A DNA stretch of 64,000 nt from Mycolicibacterium alvei. Lineage in GTDB: Bacteria; Actinomycetota; Actinomycetes; Mycobacteriales; Mycobacteriaceae. Numbering within the stretch: position 1 is the first letter of the stretch; every line of letters begins with the position of its first letter. The notes under the pieces were generated by a model that saw only the letters and a program-made list of their open reading frames with translations, did no database searches and was not told the DNA's origin. The stretch is taken from NCBI RefSeq assembly GCF_010727325.1, contig NZ_AP022565.1:4154001-4218000 (forward strand), given 5' to 3'. Positions 16,485 to 25,076 of the stretch are shown here, piece by piece. The position numbers and the translations under genes are program-made.

Positions 16485-16801
16485 CCACGCCACCTGGGGT
16501 TTTGATGACGTTGGGTACGTTGGCCCGCGTAAGTTTTCCCAGCTCAGCTGCATTGGGTGGGTTGGCGCGCGCAGGAGTCGCGAAAATCTACTGCGGACTG
16601 CCTGCGGACTGAGACACCTTGGTGGTCAAGGCCGCCTTTGATTTACCGAGAGCGGGAACCTTGAAATCAGGATGTCAGTTTGGACGCTTACTCGACGGGC
16701 TTGCAACACCAGATCACGACGGATCCGCAACCAAAGATCACGTCTGCGAATGGACCTCGCGTTCCTCGCATTCCTCGCTTCCACTAGTAGTGCGTTGCTC
16801 C
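16485..16801. other. Gene-free junction segment beside the tRNA fragment
   Basis: I see no convincing gene here. The segment contains a tandem 10-base direct repeat CTGCGGACTG (16591-16600 and 16602-16611, one base apart), which could be integrase arm-type sites, and otherwise no strong hairpin. Open frames reading through the tRNA complement give the well-known artefact peptide GVAGFEPTTSSSR and should be ignored. Confidence 0.5.
16591..16611. repeat. Tandem direct repeat CTGCGGACTG x2
   Basis: Two perfect 10-base copies with one base between them lie about 110 bases inside the presumed island edge. Their position resembles arm-type binding sites of tyrosine integrases, but this is only positional inference. 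Confidence 0.45.
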
Positions 16802-19800
16802 TTATTTCTGCGTGGCGGTGTCAGCTACTGGGGTCCGCGTTGCTTTGGAAGGCCACCAGCTGGCTTCGCGTAGAAGTGTGGCGATGGCGGGCACGGTGAG
16901 GGTGCGCACGAGGAAGGTATCGAGCAGCAATCCGAAGCCGATGATGAGGCCGGCTTGGATCATGATTGCGACTGAGCCGACCATGAGGCCGAACATGCTG
17001 GCGGCGAATATCAGACCAGCTGAGGTGATGACGGCTCCGGTGTTTGCCACGGTGCGCAGGACGCCGACGCGGATGTTGGTCCCGGATTCTTCGCGGAGCC
17101 GTGAGACGAGCAGCATGTTGTAGTCGGCGCCGACGGCGACGAGGATGATGAATGCCAGTAATGGTACGGGCCAAGCGATTTCGTAGCCCAGTCCCCATTG
17201 GAATACCACAACGCCGATGCCGAGCGAGGCGAGGTAGTTGAGCACGACGGTGCCTAAGAGGTAGAGCGGTGCCAGGAGTGCGCGCAGCAGTAGGACCAGG
17301 ATGACGCCGACGATGATTATGGTGGCGACGGCCAGTTGTGCGAAGTCGGCCCATAGGAATCGTTGGATATCGGAGTTGACGGCGGGGAAGCCGGCGACGG
17401 ATACGGTGGCGTCGGCGAGCGACGTGTTGGGTCGTGCGGTGTTGGCGGTGTCGGTGATGCGGCTGGCGAGCTCCATGGCTTCGACGCTGTAAGGGTCGTG
17501 GCTGCTTTCGATCATGAACCGCGCGGTCTTGCCGTCCGGTGAGAGGAATTGCTTGGCAACATCGGTGAATTGCCGGTTCTCGAATGCATTAGCGGGCAAG
17601 TAGAAACCGCTCGAGGAGTCGGAGTCCGCCGCTGCGCGTGAGGAATTCTGTAGTTGGGTGGCGATCTGGCTCATACCGGACAGCATTTCGATGTTGCTGT
17701 CGGCGAGGGTGCGGACACCGGTCGCGAGTGCTTGAGCGCCGGAGGCGAGCTGTCCGATTCCCTCCTGCAATCGGCGGAGATTGGTGGCTAGGTCGGCGGG
17801 GTCACCGAGGGCTCCGAATGCCTTGTCCAGCGAGGCGACTGCGTTCTGGACGTTGGAGAGGGTGCCACCAACGGTGGCATTGGTCGCGGGATCGTAGCGG
17901 TCCCCGAGGTCGGCGATCTGGTCGAAGAATCCGCTGTCGCGCAGGCTGACCAAAATCTTCACCTGGTCACGAATTTGGGCGCACTGCGGGGTGGCGGCAC
18001 ACCACGGTGAGGTGTTGAGCGCGCCCACGAGTGGATCGAGCTGGGTGATCGCGTTCTGCGCCTGGTTGGCCAGCGGTCGCAGTCCTGGGCCGGATTGGAT
18101 GGCTTGGTCGACGGCGGGGGCGGTGGCGGAAAGTTGTTGCAGCAGTGGGCGGAACTGGTTGACCTGAGTTCCCGCGGATTGAGCTTGGGTGAGGATTCCG
18201 GCCAGTGGCGCGAGGGCGGTGCGCACCGTGCCATCGAGTTGGGCGAGGCCGTCGGCGAGCTGGTCGGCGCCGCCGGTGAGTTTGGCGAGGTCGTCCTTGC
18301 GTGAGTTGCCCTCGGCGACCGCGCCGGCCATTTTCTCGCCGATCTGGCCGTTCTGCCAGGCCAGTTCTGCTTGGTCGAGGCGCTCCCCGGTGGGGCGGGT
18401 GACTCCGGACACCCTGGTGACGCCGGGGATCTGGGAGACGCGAGAGGCCATCTCGTCGAGATCGGCCAGCCCCCTCCCGGTCCGCATGTCGGTCGGGTTC
18501 TCTACGACGAGGAACTCGCTGATGACGACGTCCTTGCGGAAGTGGCGGTCCAGAAGTTGGTAGCCCTGGTTGCTGGCCGTGGTGTCTGGTTGTCCCTTGC
18601 GGTCGTCGTAGCTGATTTTGATGGTCGCAGCGGCTGCCGACAGGGCGAGCAGGATGGCCAGGCTGACGATCAGCAGTGGCACCGGACGGCGGACCACGGC
18701 GACGGCGACGCTGTTCCAGTAGCGGCGGGTGCGATCGGATTTGGGTTCACCGATGCCGCGTTTGGCGGCTAGCGACAGCACGGGTGGCAGCAGGGTGACG
18801 GTCGCCAGAAATCCGAACAGCACGGCGATGGCACACGCGGGGCCCAGGGCGGCGAAGACGCTGAGCCGCGCGAAGACCATGGCCAAGAACGCGAGTGCCA
18901 CGGTGGCGGCGGACGCCAGGATGACGCGCCCGATGCTGGCGGTGGCGTGGATGATCGCCTGATCGGCGGGTACTTGGGCGCGGCGCTGCTCGTGGTACCG
19001 GCTGATCAGAAAAACTGTGTAATCAGTTCCGGCGCCGAGCAGGATCGCCGTCATGAATGCGACGGTGAACTGGGAGACCGGCATGCCCATCTCGCCGAGG
19101 GCGGATAGCACGCCGCGCCCAACCGCCAGGCTCAACCCGATTACCAGCAGTGGCAACAGCGCGGTGAACACTGACCGGTAGACGATCAGCAAGATCAGGG
19201 CGATCACGCCGGCGGTAGCGATCGAGATCAACAGCAGGTCGTGCTCGGCGGAGGCGATCATGTCGCTGAAGGTCGCCGGTGGTCCCGTCACTTGGACGGT
19301 CGTGGTCGATCCGGTGAACACCTCCGCGGCGATGTCGCGCACCGCGTTCAAGGATTCGGCTGCCGTGGGGTCTCCGAGGGTGCCGGTGACACCGACGGGC
19401 AGATACCAGGCTTTGCGGTCGGCGCTGACTGCCTGAGCTTCGGTAATCGGATCGGCCAGCAGGTCCTGCACCAGCAGGACGTGGTCGCCCTCGGCCTGCA
19501 ACCGGCGCACGAGTTCGCCGTAGCGCTGCCGTGCAGTTGGAGTCAAGCCAGTGGGGTCTTCCATGGCGACGAACACCATGGTTTTCGAGCCTTCTTCGCC
19601 GAACGCGGCGCTCATGCGGTCAACCGTCTGCAAGGACGGGGCGTCGCGAGGAATGAGGTCCACCGACTGTTGGCGCACCACGGTTTCCAGCTGTGGGAAC
19701 AGCAGCGCGAGAACCACCGCGGCGCCTAGCCATACCCCGATGACGAGCGCTTTGTGTCGGAGGGTGAACCGGGCCAGGGTCGCCAACCGTTCGCTGTACT

Positions 19801-19888
19801 CGCGAGTGTCGGCCGGGTCGGTGGATCCGTTGGCGCGCCGACCAGGCCGCTTGGCCTGGCTTGGGGCATCTGCACTGCCGTCGGTCAC
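16802..19888 (-). CDS. MmpL-family RND transporter
   Basis: The 1028-residue protein has the duplicated RND layout: TM1 (HKALVIGVWLGAAVVLALLF), a large external loop (SVDLIPRDAPSLQTVDRM), a five-helix bundle with ILLGAGTDYTVFLISRYHE (the GTDY proton-relay type motif), a second long external domain with coiled-coil-like repeats, and a second bundle with FIILVAVGADYNMLLVSRL. MmpL proteins export lipids, lipoglycans or siderophores using the proton gradient. GTG 19888 has GGAGG nine bases before it. It is the first gene inside the presumed island and is divergent from a TetR gene. The cargo is unknown. Confidence 0.9.
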   Translation of the reverse strand: MTDGSADAPSQAKRPGRRANGSTDPADTREYSERLATLARFTLRHKALVIGVWLGAAVVLALLFPQLETVVRQQSVDLIPRDAPSLQTVDRMSAAFGEEGSKTMVFVAMEDPTGLTPTARQRYGELVRRLQAEGDHVLLVQDLLADPITEAQAVSADRKAWYLPVGVTGTLGDPTAAESLNAVRDIAAEVFTGSTTTVQVTGPPATFSDMIASAEHDLLLISIATAGVIALILLIVYRSVFTALLPLLVIGLSLAVGRGVLSALGEMGMPVSQFTVAFMTAILLGAGTDYTVFLISRYHEQRRAQVPADQAIIHATASIGRVILASAATVALAFLAMVFARLSVFAALGPACAIAVLFGFLATVTLLPPVLSLAAKRGIGEPKSDRTRRYWNSVAVAVVRRPVPLLIVSLAILLALSAAAATIKISYDDRKGQPDTTASNQGYQLLDRHFRKDVVISEFLVVENPTDMRTGRGLADLDEMASRVSQIPGVTRVSGVTRPTGERLDQAELAWQNGQIGEKMAGAVAEGNSRKDDLAKLTGGADQLADGLAQLDGTVRTALAPLAGILTQAQSAGTQVNQFRPLLQQLSATAPAVDQAIQSGPGLRPLANQAQNAITQLDPLVGALNTSPWCAATPQCAQIRDQVKILVSLRDSGFFDQIADLGDRYDPATNATVGGTLSNVQNAVASLDKAFGALGDPADLATNLRRLQEGIGQLASGAQALATGVRTLADSNIEMLSGMSQIATQLQNSSRAAADSDSSSGFYLPANAFENRQFTDVAKQFLSPDGKTARFMIESSHDPYSVEAMELASRITDTANTARPNTSLADATVSVAGFPAVNSDIQRFLWADFAQLAVATIIIVGVILVLLLRALLAPLYLLGTVVLNYLASLGIGVVVFQWGLGYEIAWPVPLLAFIILVAVGADYNMLLVSRLREESGTNIRVGVLRTVANTGAVITSAGLIFAASMFGLMVGSVAIMIQAGLIIGFGLLLDTFLVRTLTVPAIATLLREASWWPSKATRTPVADTATQK

Positions 19889-19900
19889 TTGGCCTCCACT

Positions 19901-19932
19901 GGTAGCGATACTGCCGGTATCGGTACGCTACC
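19901..19932. promoter_or_regulatory. Imperfect palindrome upstream of mmpL
   Basis: Outer arms GGTAGCG and CGCTACC (7 bases, exact) enclose a second inverted repeat GATAC-N5-GTATC. It starts 13 bases upstream of the mmpL start codon, a common place for a TetR-type repressor site. Confidence 0.4.
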
Positions 19933-20196
19933 GCACGTAGTGCAAGTGGTGACGGCGACCGGTGGGGGCCTCGCTCAAGAGCGTCATGAGTCGACTCCCT
20001 ACGGGATTGCGGCGGGCCAGTCGGCCGCGAATACCTGCACGGCGTGCAGGGCGCCTCCTACCGCCACCGTCGCCAGTGCCGCACGATCACTGCTGGGGGC
20101 GGGAATGACGACAGCCGCTGCCACGTCTCTGAGAACTCGAAGTTTGAGCGTTCTGATCGTCAATCGCTGCCCTCCGCGGAGTCCTATGGTGGCACG

Positions 20197-20213
20197 CGCC
20201 CCCATTGGGGGCG
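20197..20213. promoter_or_regulatory. Perfect 17-bp palindrome upstream of tetR
   Basis: CGCCCCCATTGGGGGCG has 8-base exact arms around a central T. It ends 48 bases before the TetR start codon at 20262 and is a candidate autoregulatory operator; it could also form an RNA hairpin. Confidence 0.4.
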
Positions 20214-20261
20214 GATGCTACCAAAGTGTTGCGACCTACTGTGGCTTGCCAAGATGGACAT

Positions 20262-20903
20262 GTGCGGACGCGGTCGAAGAGATGGGGCGGGCGTACCGGT
20301 GCTGAACGCCGGGCGGAGCGCCGTCAGCGCCTCATTGATGCCGCGACGGAAATCTGGAGTGAAAGCGGTTGGGCAGCAGTCACGATGAGAGGAGTGTGCG
20401 CCAAAACCGGCCTGAACGACCGTTACTTCTACGAAGACTTCAAGACCCGCGACGAGTTACTTGTCGCTGCATGGGACGGCGTGCGCAACGAGATGCTCGG
20501 TGAGGTTTCTGCGACGCTCGCAGAACGCATCGGGCAGCCGCCGATGGAGACCATCCGCGTGACCATCGCCGCGGTGGTCGACCGGATTGCAGAGGATCCG
20601 GGCAGGGCGAAGATTCTACTGGCTCAACACGTGGGCAGTTCCCCGCTTCAGGATCGGCGCGCTGTCGCACTGCAGGAGGCGACACACCTGGTGATCGCAG
20701 CCAGTGAGCCACACCTGAGGCCGGAAGCCGATGAAACCGCCCTTCGGATGGACACACTGGTGGCCGTTGGTGGCTTCGTCGAATTGATCACCGCATGGCA
20801 TGCAGGTTTGCTTGACGTCATCCAGGGGGAGATCGTGGAGCACACGAGTCGGCTTGCCGAGACGCTCGCCGAACGTTATTTGGTCGACGACGCTGGCCTC
20901 TAA
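20262..20903 (+). CDS. TetR-family regulator (paralogue of the gene at 40947-41588)
   Basis: The 213-residue protein has a TetR HTH (RRQRLIDAATEIWSESGWAA, then TMRGVCAKTGLNDRYFYEDF) and a long all-helical ligand domain. GTG 20262 was chosen because the protein from here (VRTRSKRWGGRTGAERR) aligns with the same start in its paralogue; upstream frame to 20205 crosses the palindrome. The two proteins are about three quarters identical by eye along their whole length. Divergence from mmpL suggests that it controls the exporter. Confidence 0.85.
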   Translation: MRTRSKRWGGRTGAERRAERRQRLIDAATEIWSESGWAAVTMRGVCAKTGLNDRYFYEDFKTRDELLVAAWDGVRNEMLGEVSATLAERIGQPPMETIRVTIAAVVDRIAEDPGRAKILLAQHVGSSPLQDRRAVALQEATHLVIAASEPHLRPEADETALRMDTLVAVGGFVELITAWHAGLLDVIQGEIVEHTSRLAETLAERYLVDDAGL

Positions 20904-20994
20904 TGTTGTACAGCGGCGTTCATGTGTTCAGTCCGGAATGAAGCAAGCGGAGGCACCTCGACATTCGCGAAGCGCGGCCGGGAGGCGCCAGAAG

Positions 20995-21663
20995 CTAACT
21001 CTGAGGTTTGGCTTTGGTCGTGGCCGACTCGACTGCGTTCTGCAGCAGCACATAGCTGCCGAGGCTGCCCAGGAAACCTGCGCAGTGCTGAACGAGTTCA
21101 TCGGTGGTGAACTCGAGTTCTCCGTCGAGCCAGCGGCGCAAGACTTCGAATAACCCACCCACACCCAATGTCGAGGCCAAATGGGCAACGCCCACTGCGG
21201 AGTCGGCGATGTCAAGGTGAAGTCTGGCCTCACGCAATACGAGGTCGGTGAAACCGGTCATCATGTCGCTGCGTAACTCCCGAAGCAGCGGCTCCGTTGC
21301 AGATTCCACGAACAAGATCCGACCCAGTCGAGGATCATTGTTGATCATGCTGACCAGCCCGCGGATCGGCGCGTACGCGAGCACCTCGGGTGGGGCGCCG
21401 GCATCGGGGATCGCGTCAACTATCACCTCCTGGAAGGTTGCGTAGAGCTGCTGGTAGACAGCTCGCAAGAGGGCGTCTCTGTCAGGGAAATGCTGATAGA
21501 AGTAGCGTGACGTCACGCCGGACTCAGCGCATACGGCAGTCACCGTGGCGGCGGCAACGCCGTGCGTGCCGATCAACTCCATCGCGGCCTCGATGAGACG
21601 CGTGCGCCTGTTCCGGTGACGCTCCTCGGCGGACATCCCGCTGTACACCCGCACCGATCGCAC
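20995..21663 (-). CDS. TetR-family regulator
   Basis: The 222-residue protein shows the HTH RRTRLIEAAMELIGTHGVAA followed by VTAVCAESGVTSRYFYQHFPDRDALL, and a helical ligand domain. It is divergent from the metal-dependent hydrolase gene, and a near-ideal operator (TCTGACT-N8-AGTCAGA) lies between them. GTG 21663 is the outer start; ATG 21636 (MSAEERHRNRRTRL) is an alternative. It probably represses itself and the hydrolase. Ligand unknown. Confidence 0.85.
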   Translation of the reverse strand: MRSVRVYSGMSAEERHRNRRTRLIEAAMELIGTHGVAAATVTAVCAESGVTSRYFYQHFPDRDALLRAVYQQLYATFQEVIVDAIPDAGAPPEVLAYAPIRGLVSMINNDPRLGRILFVESATEPLLRELRSDMMTGFTDLVLREARLHLDIADSAVGVAHLASTLGVGGLFEVLRRWLDGELEFTTDELVQHCAGFLGSLGSYVLLQNAVESATTKAKPQS

Positions 21664-21685
21664 AACGCATAGCTTGCCATCTAAT

Positions 21686-21707
21686 TCTGACTAGGCGTAA
21701 AGTCAGA
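21686..21707. promoter_or_regulatory. TetR-type operator between tetR and hydrolase
   Basis: Exact 7-base inverted repeat TCTGACT and AGTCAGA with an 8-base spacer, 22 bases in all. It lies 23 bases upstream of the TetR start codon and 31 bases upstream of the hydrolase ATG. Length and placement match the usual operator of a TetR dimer. Confidence 0.55.
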
Positions 21708-21738
21708 TCATCAGTGCCCATGACAACAGGAGAACAAC

Positions 21739-22608
21739 ATGAGCGACGATTCGTCCACACGGCCCACCACGCGGGTCGTCCCGAAGCCCCGCCGTGTCCG
21801 ATTCGACATGCCTGCTGAGACCAGTCGGCAGCACTTCGTCGATGGCGACTTGGTGATGAGCCACTTTGTGTCCACCTTGTCGGCCACGTTCCCCGAAGGC
21901 GAAGACTTCTTCATCCGGTCAGTCCGCGAGTACCGGGACCACATCAGCGACGCTGACCTGAAGGAGGCGGTCAAGGGATTCATCGCTCAAGAGGCCACCC
22001 ACCGGCACCAGCATCGGCTGCTCAACGATCGCCTTCAAGCGATGGGCTATCCCACCGAGGGGATCGATCGGCATATCAAGAAGTTGGTTGGCCGACTCGA
22101 GAAGCGTTTTTCTCCCAAGATGCGCCTGGCTGTGACGGCAGCCCTCGAGCACTACACGGCGACATTCGCCGAGATCATTCTCACCAGCGACGAAGCTCAA
22201 GAACTGATCGGCTACACCGAGGTGCGGCCGATTCTGCTTTGGCACGCACTGGAGGAATGCGAGCACAAGGCCGTCGCTTTCGATGTCTACGAGACGGTCG
22301 GTGGAAGCGAACGCACCAGGGTCTGGGGAATGCGGATCGCCAGTCTCCTATTGTTCACCGAGTTGGTCATCCAGACCACCCGCTCTCTGGCCGGCGATCG
22401 TGCCGCCTACAACCCGGTGCGGTTGCTGCGCAGCCTTCGAGCCTTCCGTCATAACCCGCTGTTCAGCCGAGCAGCGATTGAGCGCTTCCGTTCCTACACC
22501 CACGCCGGGTTCCATCCCGACGACTGGGATAGCGCAGAAATCCTCGAACGTTGGACCAAGGAACTCTTCGACGCCGATGGCGGCCAACAGCTACGGAGTA
22601 ACGTGTAG
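21739..22608 (+). CDS. Predicted metal-dependent hydrolase (PF10118-like)
   Basis: The 289-residue protein matches the family annotated as predicted metal-dependent hydrolase, an all-helical domain with conserved acid and His residues: SFVSTLSATFP-like segment, GFIAQEATHRHQHRLLND (ExxxHxxxH), ALEHYTATFAEI and LLWHALEECEHKAVAFDVY (HxxExxEHK). These spaced Glu/His pairs suggest a di-metal site in a ferritin-like bundle. No reaction is established for the family. AACAGGAGAACAAC just before ATG 21739 is a good ribosome site. It is probably controlled by the divergent TetR. Confidence 0.8.
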   Translation: MSDDSSTRPTTRVVPKPRRVRFDMPAETSRQHFVDGDLVMSHFVSTLSATFPEGEDFFIRSVREYRDHISDADLKEAVKGFIAQEATHRHQHRLLNDRLQAMGYPTEGIDRHIKKLVGRLEKRFSPKMRLAVTAALEHYTATFAEIILTSDEAQELIGYTEVRPILLWHALEECEHKAVAFDVYETVGGSERTRVWGMRIASLLLFTELVIQTTRSLAGDRAAYNPVRLLRSLRAFRHNPLFSRAAIERFRSYTHAGFHPDDWDSAEILERWTKELFDADGGQQLRSNV

Positions 22609-22787
22609 GTCGACAAGTACTTTTGTGGTGAAAGCCGCCATATGGAACGACCTCTTCACGAAGAAGTGCGTTGCGCCGTGGCCGCATCGCGCGTTCAGGC
22701 ATTCCGCTGATGCGGGCGGAAGGGCCATTACCGCCGTCCCGTCAGCGTCCGAAGACGTCCCGGCAAATCTGCACACAAGTTGGCGCC

Positions 22788-23336
22788 GTGTCAGCGAGCG
22801 CGCATGTCTTCTACGAATTGCTGTCCGGAGTTGCGATGCCGTTCGCGTCGGTGATTGGTCCGGTGCCGGCAGCGACGGGTTGGGGCATGAGCACCGCAGT
22901 AGTACTTCGCATGGCGGAACGTGCCGATAAGCGTCACGAGGCTGTCCTCGGTGTTGTGAACGGCCTGTTCCTGACGACCGTGTTGGCTCACTTCATACAC
23001 TGGCCGAAGCGCTGGAGATTTGGTGTGCCAAGCCTGTCCGAGTGCGAAGGACTATGCGGCCCAATCCTGGTGCCTTACAACGGTATTCTTTACATTTCGG
23101 GGCTCAGTGCTGTAGCCGGATTGCTGGAGAATGGTCGCCGAGGTGCGGTCCGTGGTGCGATCGTCCCGCTGCTGGGTGTTCCAGTTCTCCTTCGACTGCA
23201 GCGGATGGAATTCCGTCGGCTCAGTCTTCAGGCCCGGCGCAATCCTCGGTGGTGGAATCGCCGTCTGCAGATGCAACCGCCCGACCGTTCGACATCGTCA
23301 GATCCCGACCAACAGGTGCTAGGGGCAGAGTCATAG
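22788..23336 (+). CDS. Hypothetical membrane protein
   Basis: I do not recognise this protein firmly. From GTG 22788 it has about 182 residues with two or three hydrophobic segments (AMPFASVIGPVPAATGWGM; AVLGVVNGLFLTTVLAHFI; GLSAVAGLLENG...AIVPLLGVPVLL) and a basic Arg-rich C-terminus. The frame is open from 22671, but the first 39 codons are Arg/Pro-rich and look non-coding. No good ribosome site is visible, so the start is uncertain. It follows the metal-dependent hydrolase on the same strand after 179 bases. Confidence 0.45.
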   Translation: MSASAHVFYELLSGVAMPFASVIGPVPAATGWGMSTAVVLRMAERADKRHEAVLGVVNGLFLTTVLAHFIHWPKRWRFGVPSLSECEGLCGPILVPYNGILYISGLSAVAGLLENGRRGAVRGAIVPLLGVPVLLRLQRMEFRRLSLQARRNPRWWNRRLQMQPPDRSTSSDPDQQVLGAES

Positions 23337-23367
23337 CACGGAGTCGACATGGCGAGCCGATCACCCT

Positions 23368-23943
23368 TCAGTCAACGGAGGGTCGAACTCCGTCAGGGGG
23401 CCATCCTTCGAGGCCGTCTTCTAGCGGCACGTGCAAGGACCGCAGCAGCGCTGAGAACAATCTCCAATTCCCGATCGCGGCGACGAGTTCGACGAGGACG
23501 GCCGGGTCCCCGTGCAACGCGCGCTGACACTCAGCCCAGGTTTCATCCGAGATGGTGCCGTCACGCAACGTCTCGTCTGTCGCCGCCAGTACCGCCCGCT
23601 CGGCTTCGCCGAAGTGGCCGGCGTTCTGCCAGTCGCGCACCCCGAGCAGGTCGCGTTCGGGCACATCGAGCAAGCGGGCAACCCTCCAGTGTTGCGTCCA
23701 CTCATAGACCGAATCAGTGACCCAGCCGATTCGCATGATGATCAGCTCCCGTAGCCGCGCATCCAGCGCGCCTTTCCACAGCAACGCCTCCAGCATTCCA
23801 TGCAATGCGACGGCTACAGGGGGCTGATGAAGCGCGATCCTGAAAACAGACAGTTCAGCCATGGCGTCCGGAATCCCGCATTGAGCGGCGCGCTCGCGGG
23901 CATCTGTCAGGGCAAGCATGTCAACCCGGCTTTGGCTGCTCAC
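23368..23943 (-). CDS. Carboxymuconolactone decarboxylase (CMD)-family protein
   Basis: The 191-residue protein has the CMD core ALWKGALDARLRELIIMRIG followed by TDSVYEWTQHWRVARLLDVP. In this subgroup the CxxC pair of AhpD is replaced (here SVYEW), while the His is kept, so it is unlikely to be an AhpD-type peroxidase partner. The actual reaction is not known. GTG 23943 has GGAAGGATCC just upstream; the frame extends to 24108 but that part overlaps the ADH gene and is Arg/Pro-rich. It lies 35 bases after the ADH stop and so closes the three-gene operon 26566-23368. Confidence 0.8.
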   Translation of the reverse strand: MSSQSRVDMLALTDARERAAQCGIPDAMAELSVFRIALHQPPVAVALHGMLEALLWKGALDARLRELIIMRIGWVTDSVYEWTQHWRVARLLDVPERDLLGVRDWQNAGHFGEAERAVLAATDETLRDGTISDETWAECQRALHGDPAVLVELVAAIGNWRLFSALLRSLHVPLEDGLEGWPPDGVRPSVD

Positions 23944-23978
23944 GGTGGATCCTTCCGGTTGGGCGCTAGTTGGCGCTG

Positions 23979-25076
23979 TCAGGCGATCGGCACAAAGACG
24001 TTGTGCAGAGCGGGGACCCGGTCCGGCTCGTTGCCGGCCAGAAGGTCGAGCAGCCCGGGCAGGCCGGCGAAACCGGTGATCTCGCGGTGCAATTCTTCGA
24101 AGGGCCAACGCCTAGAGACCAGCAGCTCGATGGCGCTCTGGTAGGCGGGGTAGTCGACCCCCAACGAACCGAAGATGCGTAGTTCCTTGAATACGAGCAG
24201 GTCTGGCTCGAAGCCCGGCGCTCCGCCGCCGCCGCGTGTGCCCGCGACCACCACGCGTCCGCCGGGCTGCGCGAGTGCGACGGCGTCCGCGAATGCGGCT
24301 GGCGCCTTCGCGGTGACGTCGACGACGACATCTGCGAGCCGGCCGGTCGCCATTTGCAGGGCCTGCGCCGGGTCGTCTTCGGTGACGTCGATGGTCAGGT
24401 CCACGCCGAACTGGTGGGCTGCGGCTAGCCGAGTTCGGTCGCGAGGGCCGACCCCGGTCATCGCGACGAATGCCGCTCCGGCCTCCTTGGCGGCTACGGC
24501 AGCACAAATCCCGCGGATCCCTGGTCCGAGGACCGCGACGACGTCGCCCGGGCTTGTCTCGGGCAACATGGCAGCCCATTTGATCCCTGCCCCAAGCGGA
24601 TTGAACAACGTCGCGACGATCGGGTCGAGTCCGTCCGGGACCGGCAACGGCATGGAATCGAACGGCAGATGCAGGTGGGTTGCATAGCCTCCCCACAGGC
24701 CGGGCGGGATGTTCACGTCGACGAAGCCGAACATGGTGGCGAGGCCGTTGCTCGAGCACCTGCGATACTCGCCGCGGCCGCACGAGTCGCACTCCCGACA
24801 CGATCGGAACACCTCGACGGCGACTCGCTGACCCACCGAGACGCCCCAACGCTCGCGCGCGGCGTCACCGATTCCCTCGATGACGCCGATGATCTCGTGT
24901 CCGGGGATGAAGGCGAACCCCGTCGGCAGGTGTCCGCTGAACTGCTCGTGGTCGGTTCCGCAGAGCCCGCACGCCTCGATCCGCAGGAGACCGGACTCGT
25001 CGTCGATGCGCGGCACCGGAAGATGCCGCCGTTCAAGGGTGCGCGGCTTGGTCAGCACGAGCGCGTCGGCGTTCAC
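23979..25076 (-). CDS. Zinc-dependent alcohol dehydrogenase (MDR family)
   Basis: The 365-residue protein is a medium-chain dehydrogenase with catalytic-zinc residues in ACGLCGTDHEQFSG and PGHEIIGVIEGIG, a structural-zinc Cys cluster (CRECDSCGRGEYRRC), and a Rossmann fold with VVAVLGPGIRGICAAV. It oxidises an alcohol or reduces a carbonyl with NAD(P). GTG 25076 was chosen because it overlaps the thiolase-like stop as GTGA; the frame extends to 25136 into that gene. The coupling suggests that the alcohol/ketone and the thiolase-like product belong to one pathway. Confidence 0.86.
   Translation of the reverse strand: MNADALVLTKPRTLERRHLPVPRIDDESGLLRIEACGLCGTDHEQFSGHLPTGFAFIPGHEIIGVIEGIGDAARERWGVSVGQRVAVEVFRSCRECDSCGRGEYRRCSSNGLATMFGFVDVNIPPGLWGGYATHLHLPFDSMPLPVPDGLDPIVATLFNPLGAGIKWAAMLPETSPGDVVAVLGPGIRGICAAVAAKEAGAAFVAMTGVGPRDRTRLAAAHQFGVDLTIDVTEDDPAQALQMATGRLADVVVDVTAKAPAAFADAVALAQPGGRVVVAGTRGGGGAPGFEPDLLVFKELRIFGSLGVDYPAYQSAIELLVSRRWPFEELHREITGFAGLPGLLDLLAGNEPDRVPALHNVFVPIA

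Larger units (their letters stand above)
19889..20261. other. Divergent intergenic region between mmpL and tetR
   Basis: These 373 bases contain two candidate operators (19901-19932 and 20197-20213). A minus-strand open frame of 68 codons (19999-20205, beginning MGARATIGLRGGQRLTIRT) has coding-like composition but no ribosome site, and its start lies in the palindrome. It may be a remnant or chance. Confidence 0.4.

Noticed and set aside
16094..16612. 172-codon plus-strand frame with GVAGFEPTTSSSR
   Set aside because: It reads through the complement of the tRNA fragment and antisense through the sulfatase; this peptide is a well-known artefact near tRNA genes.
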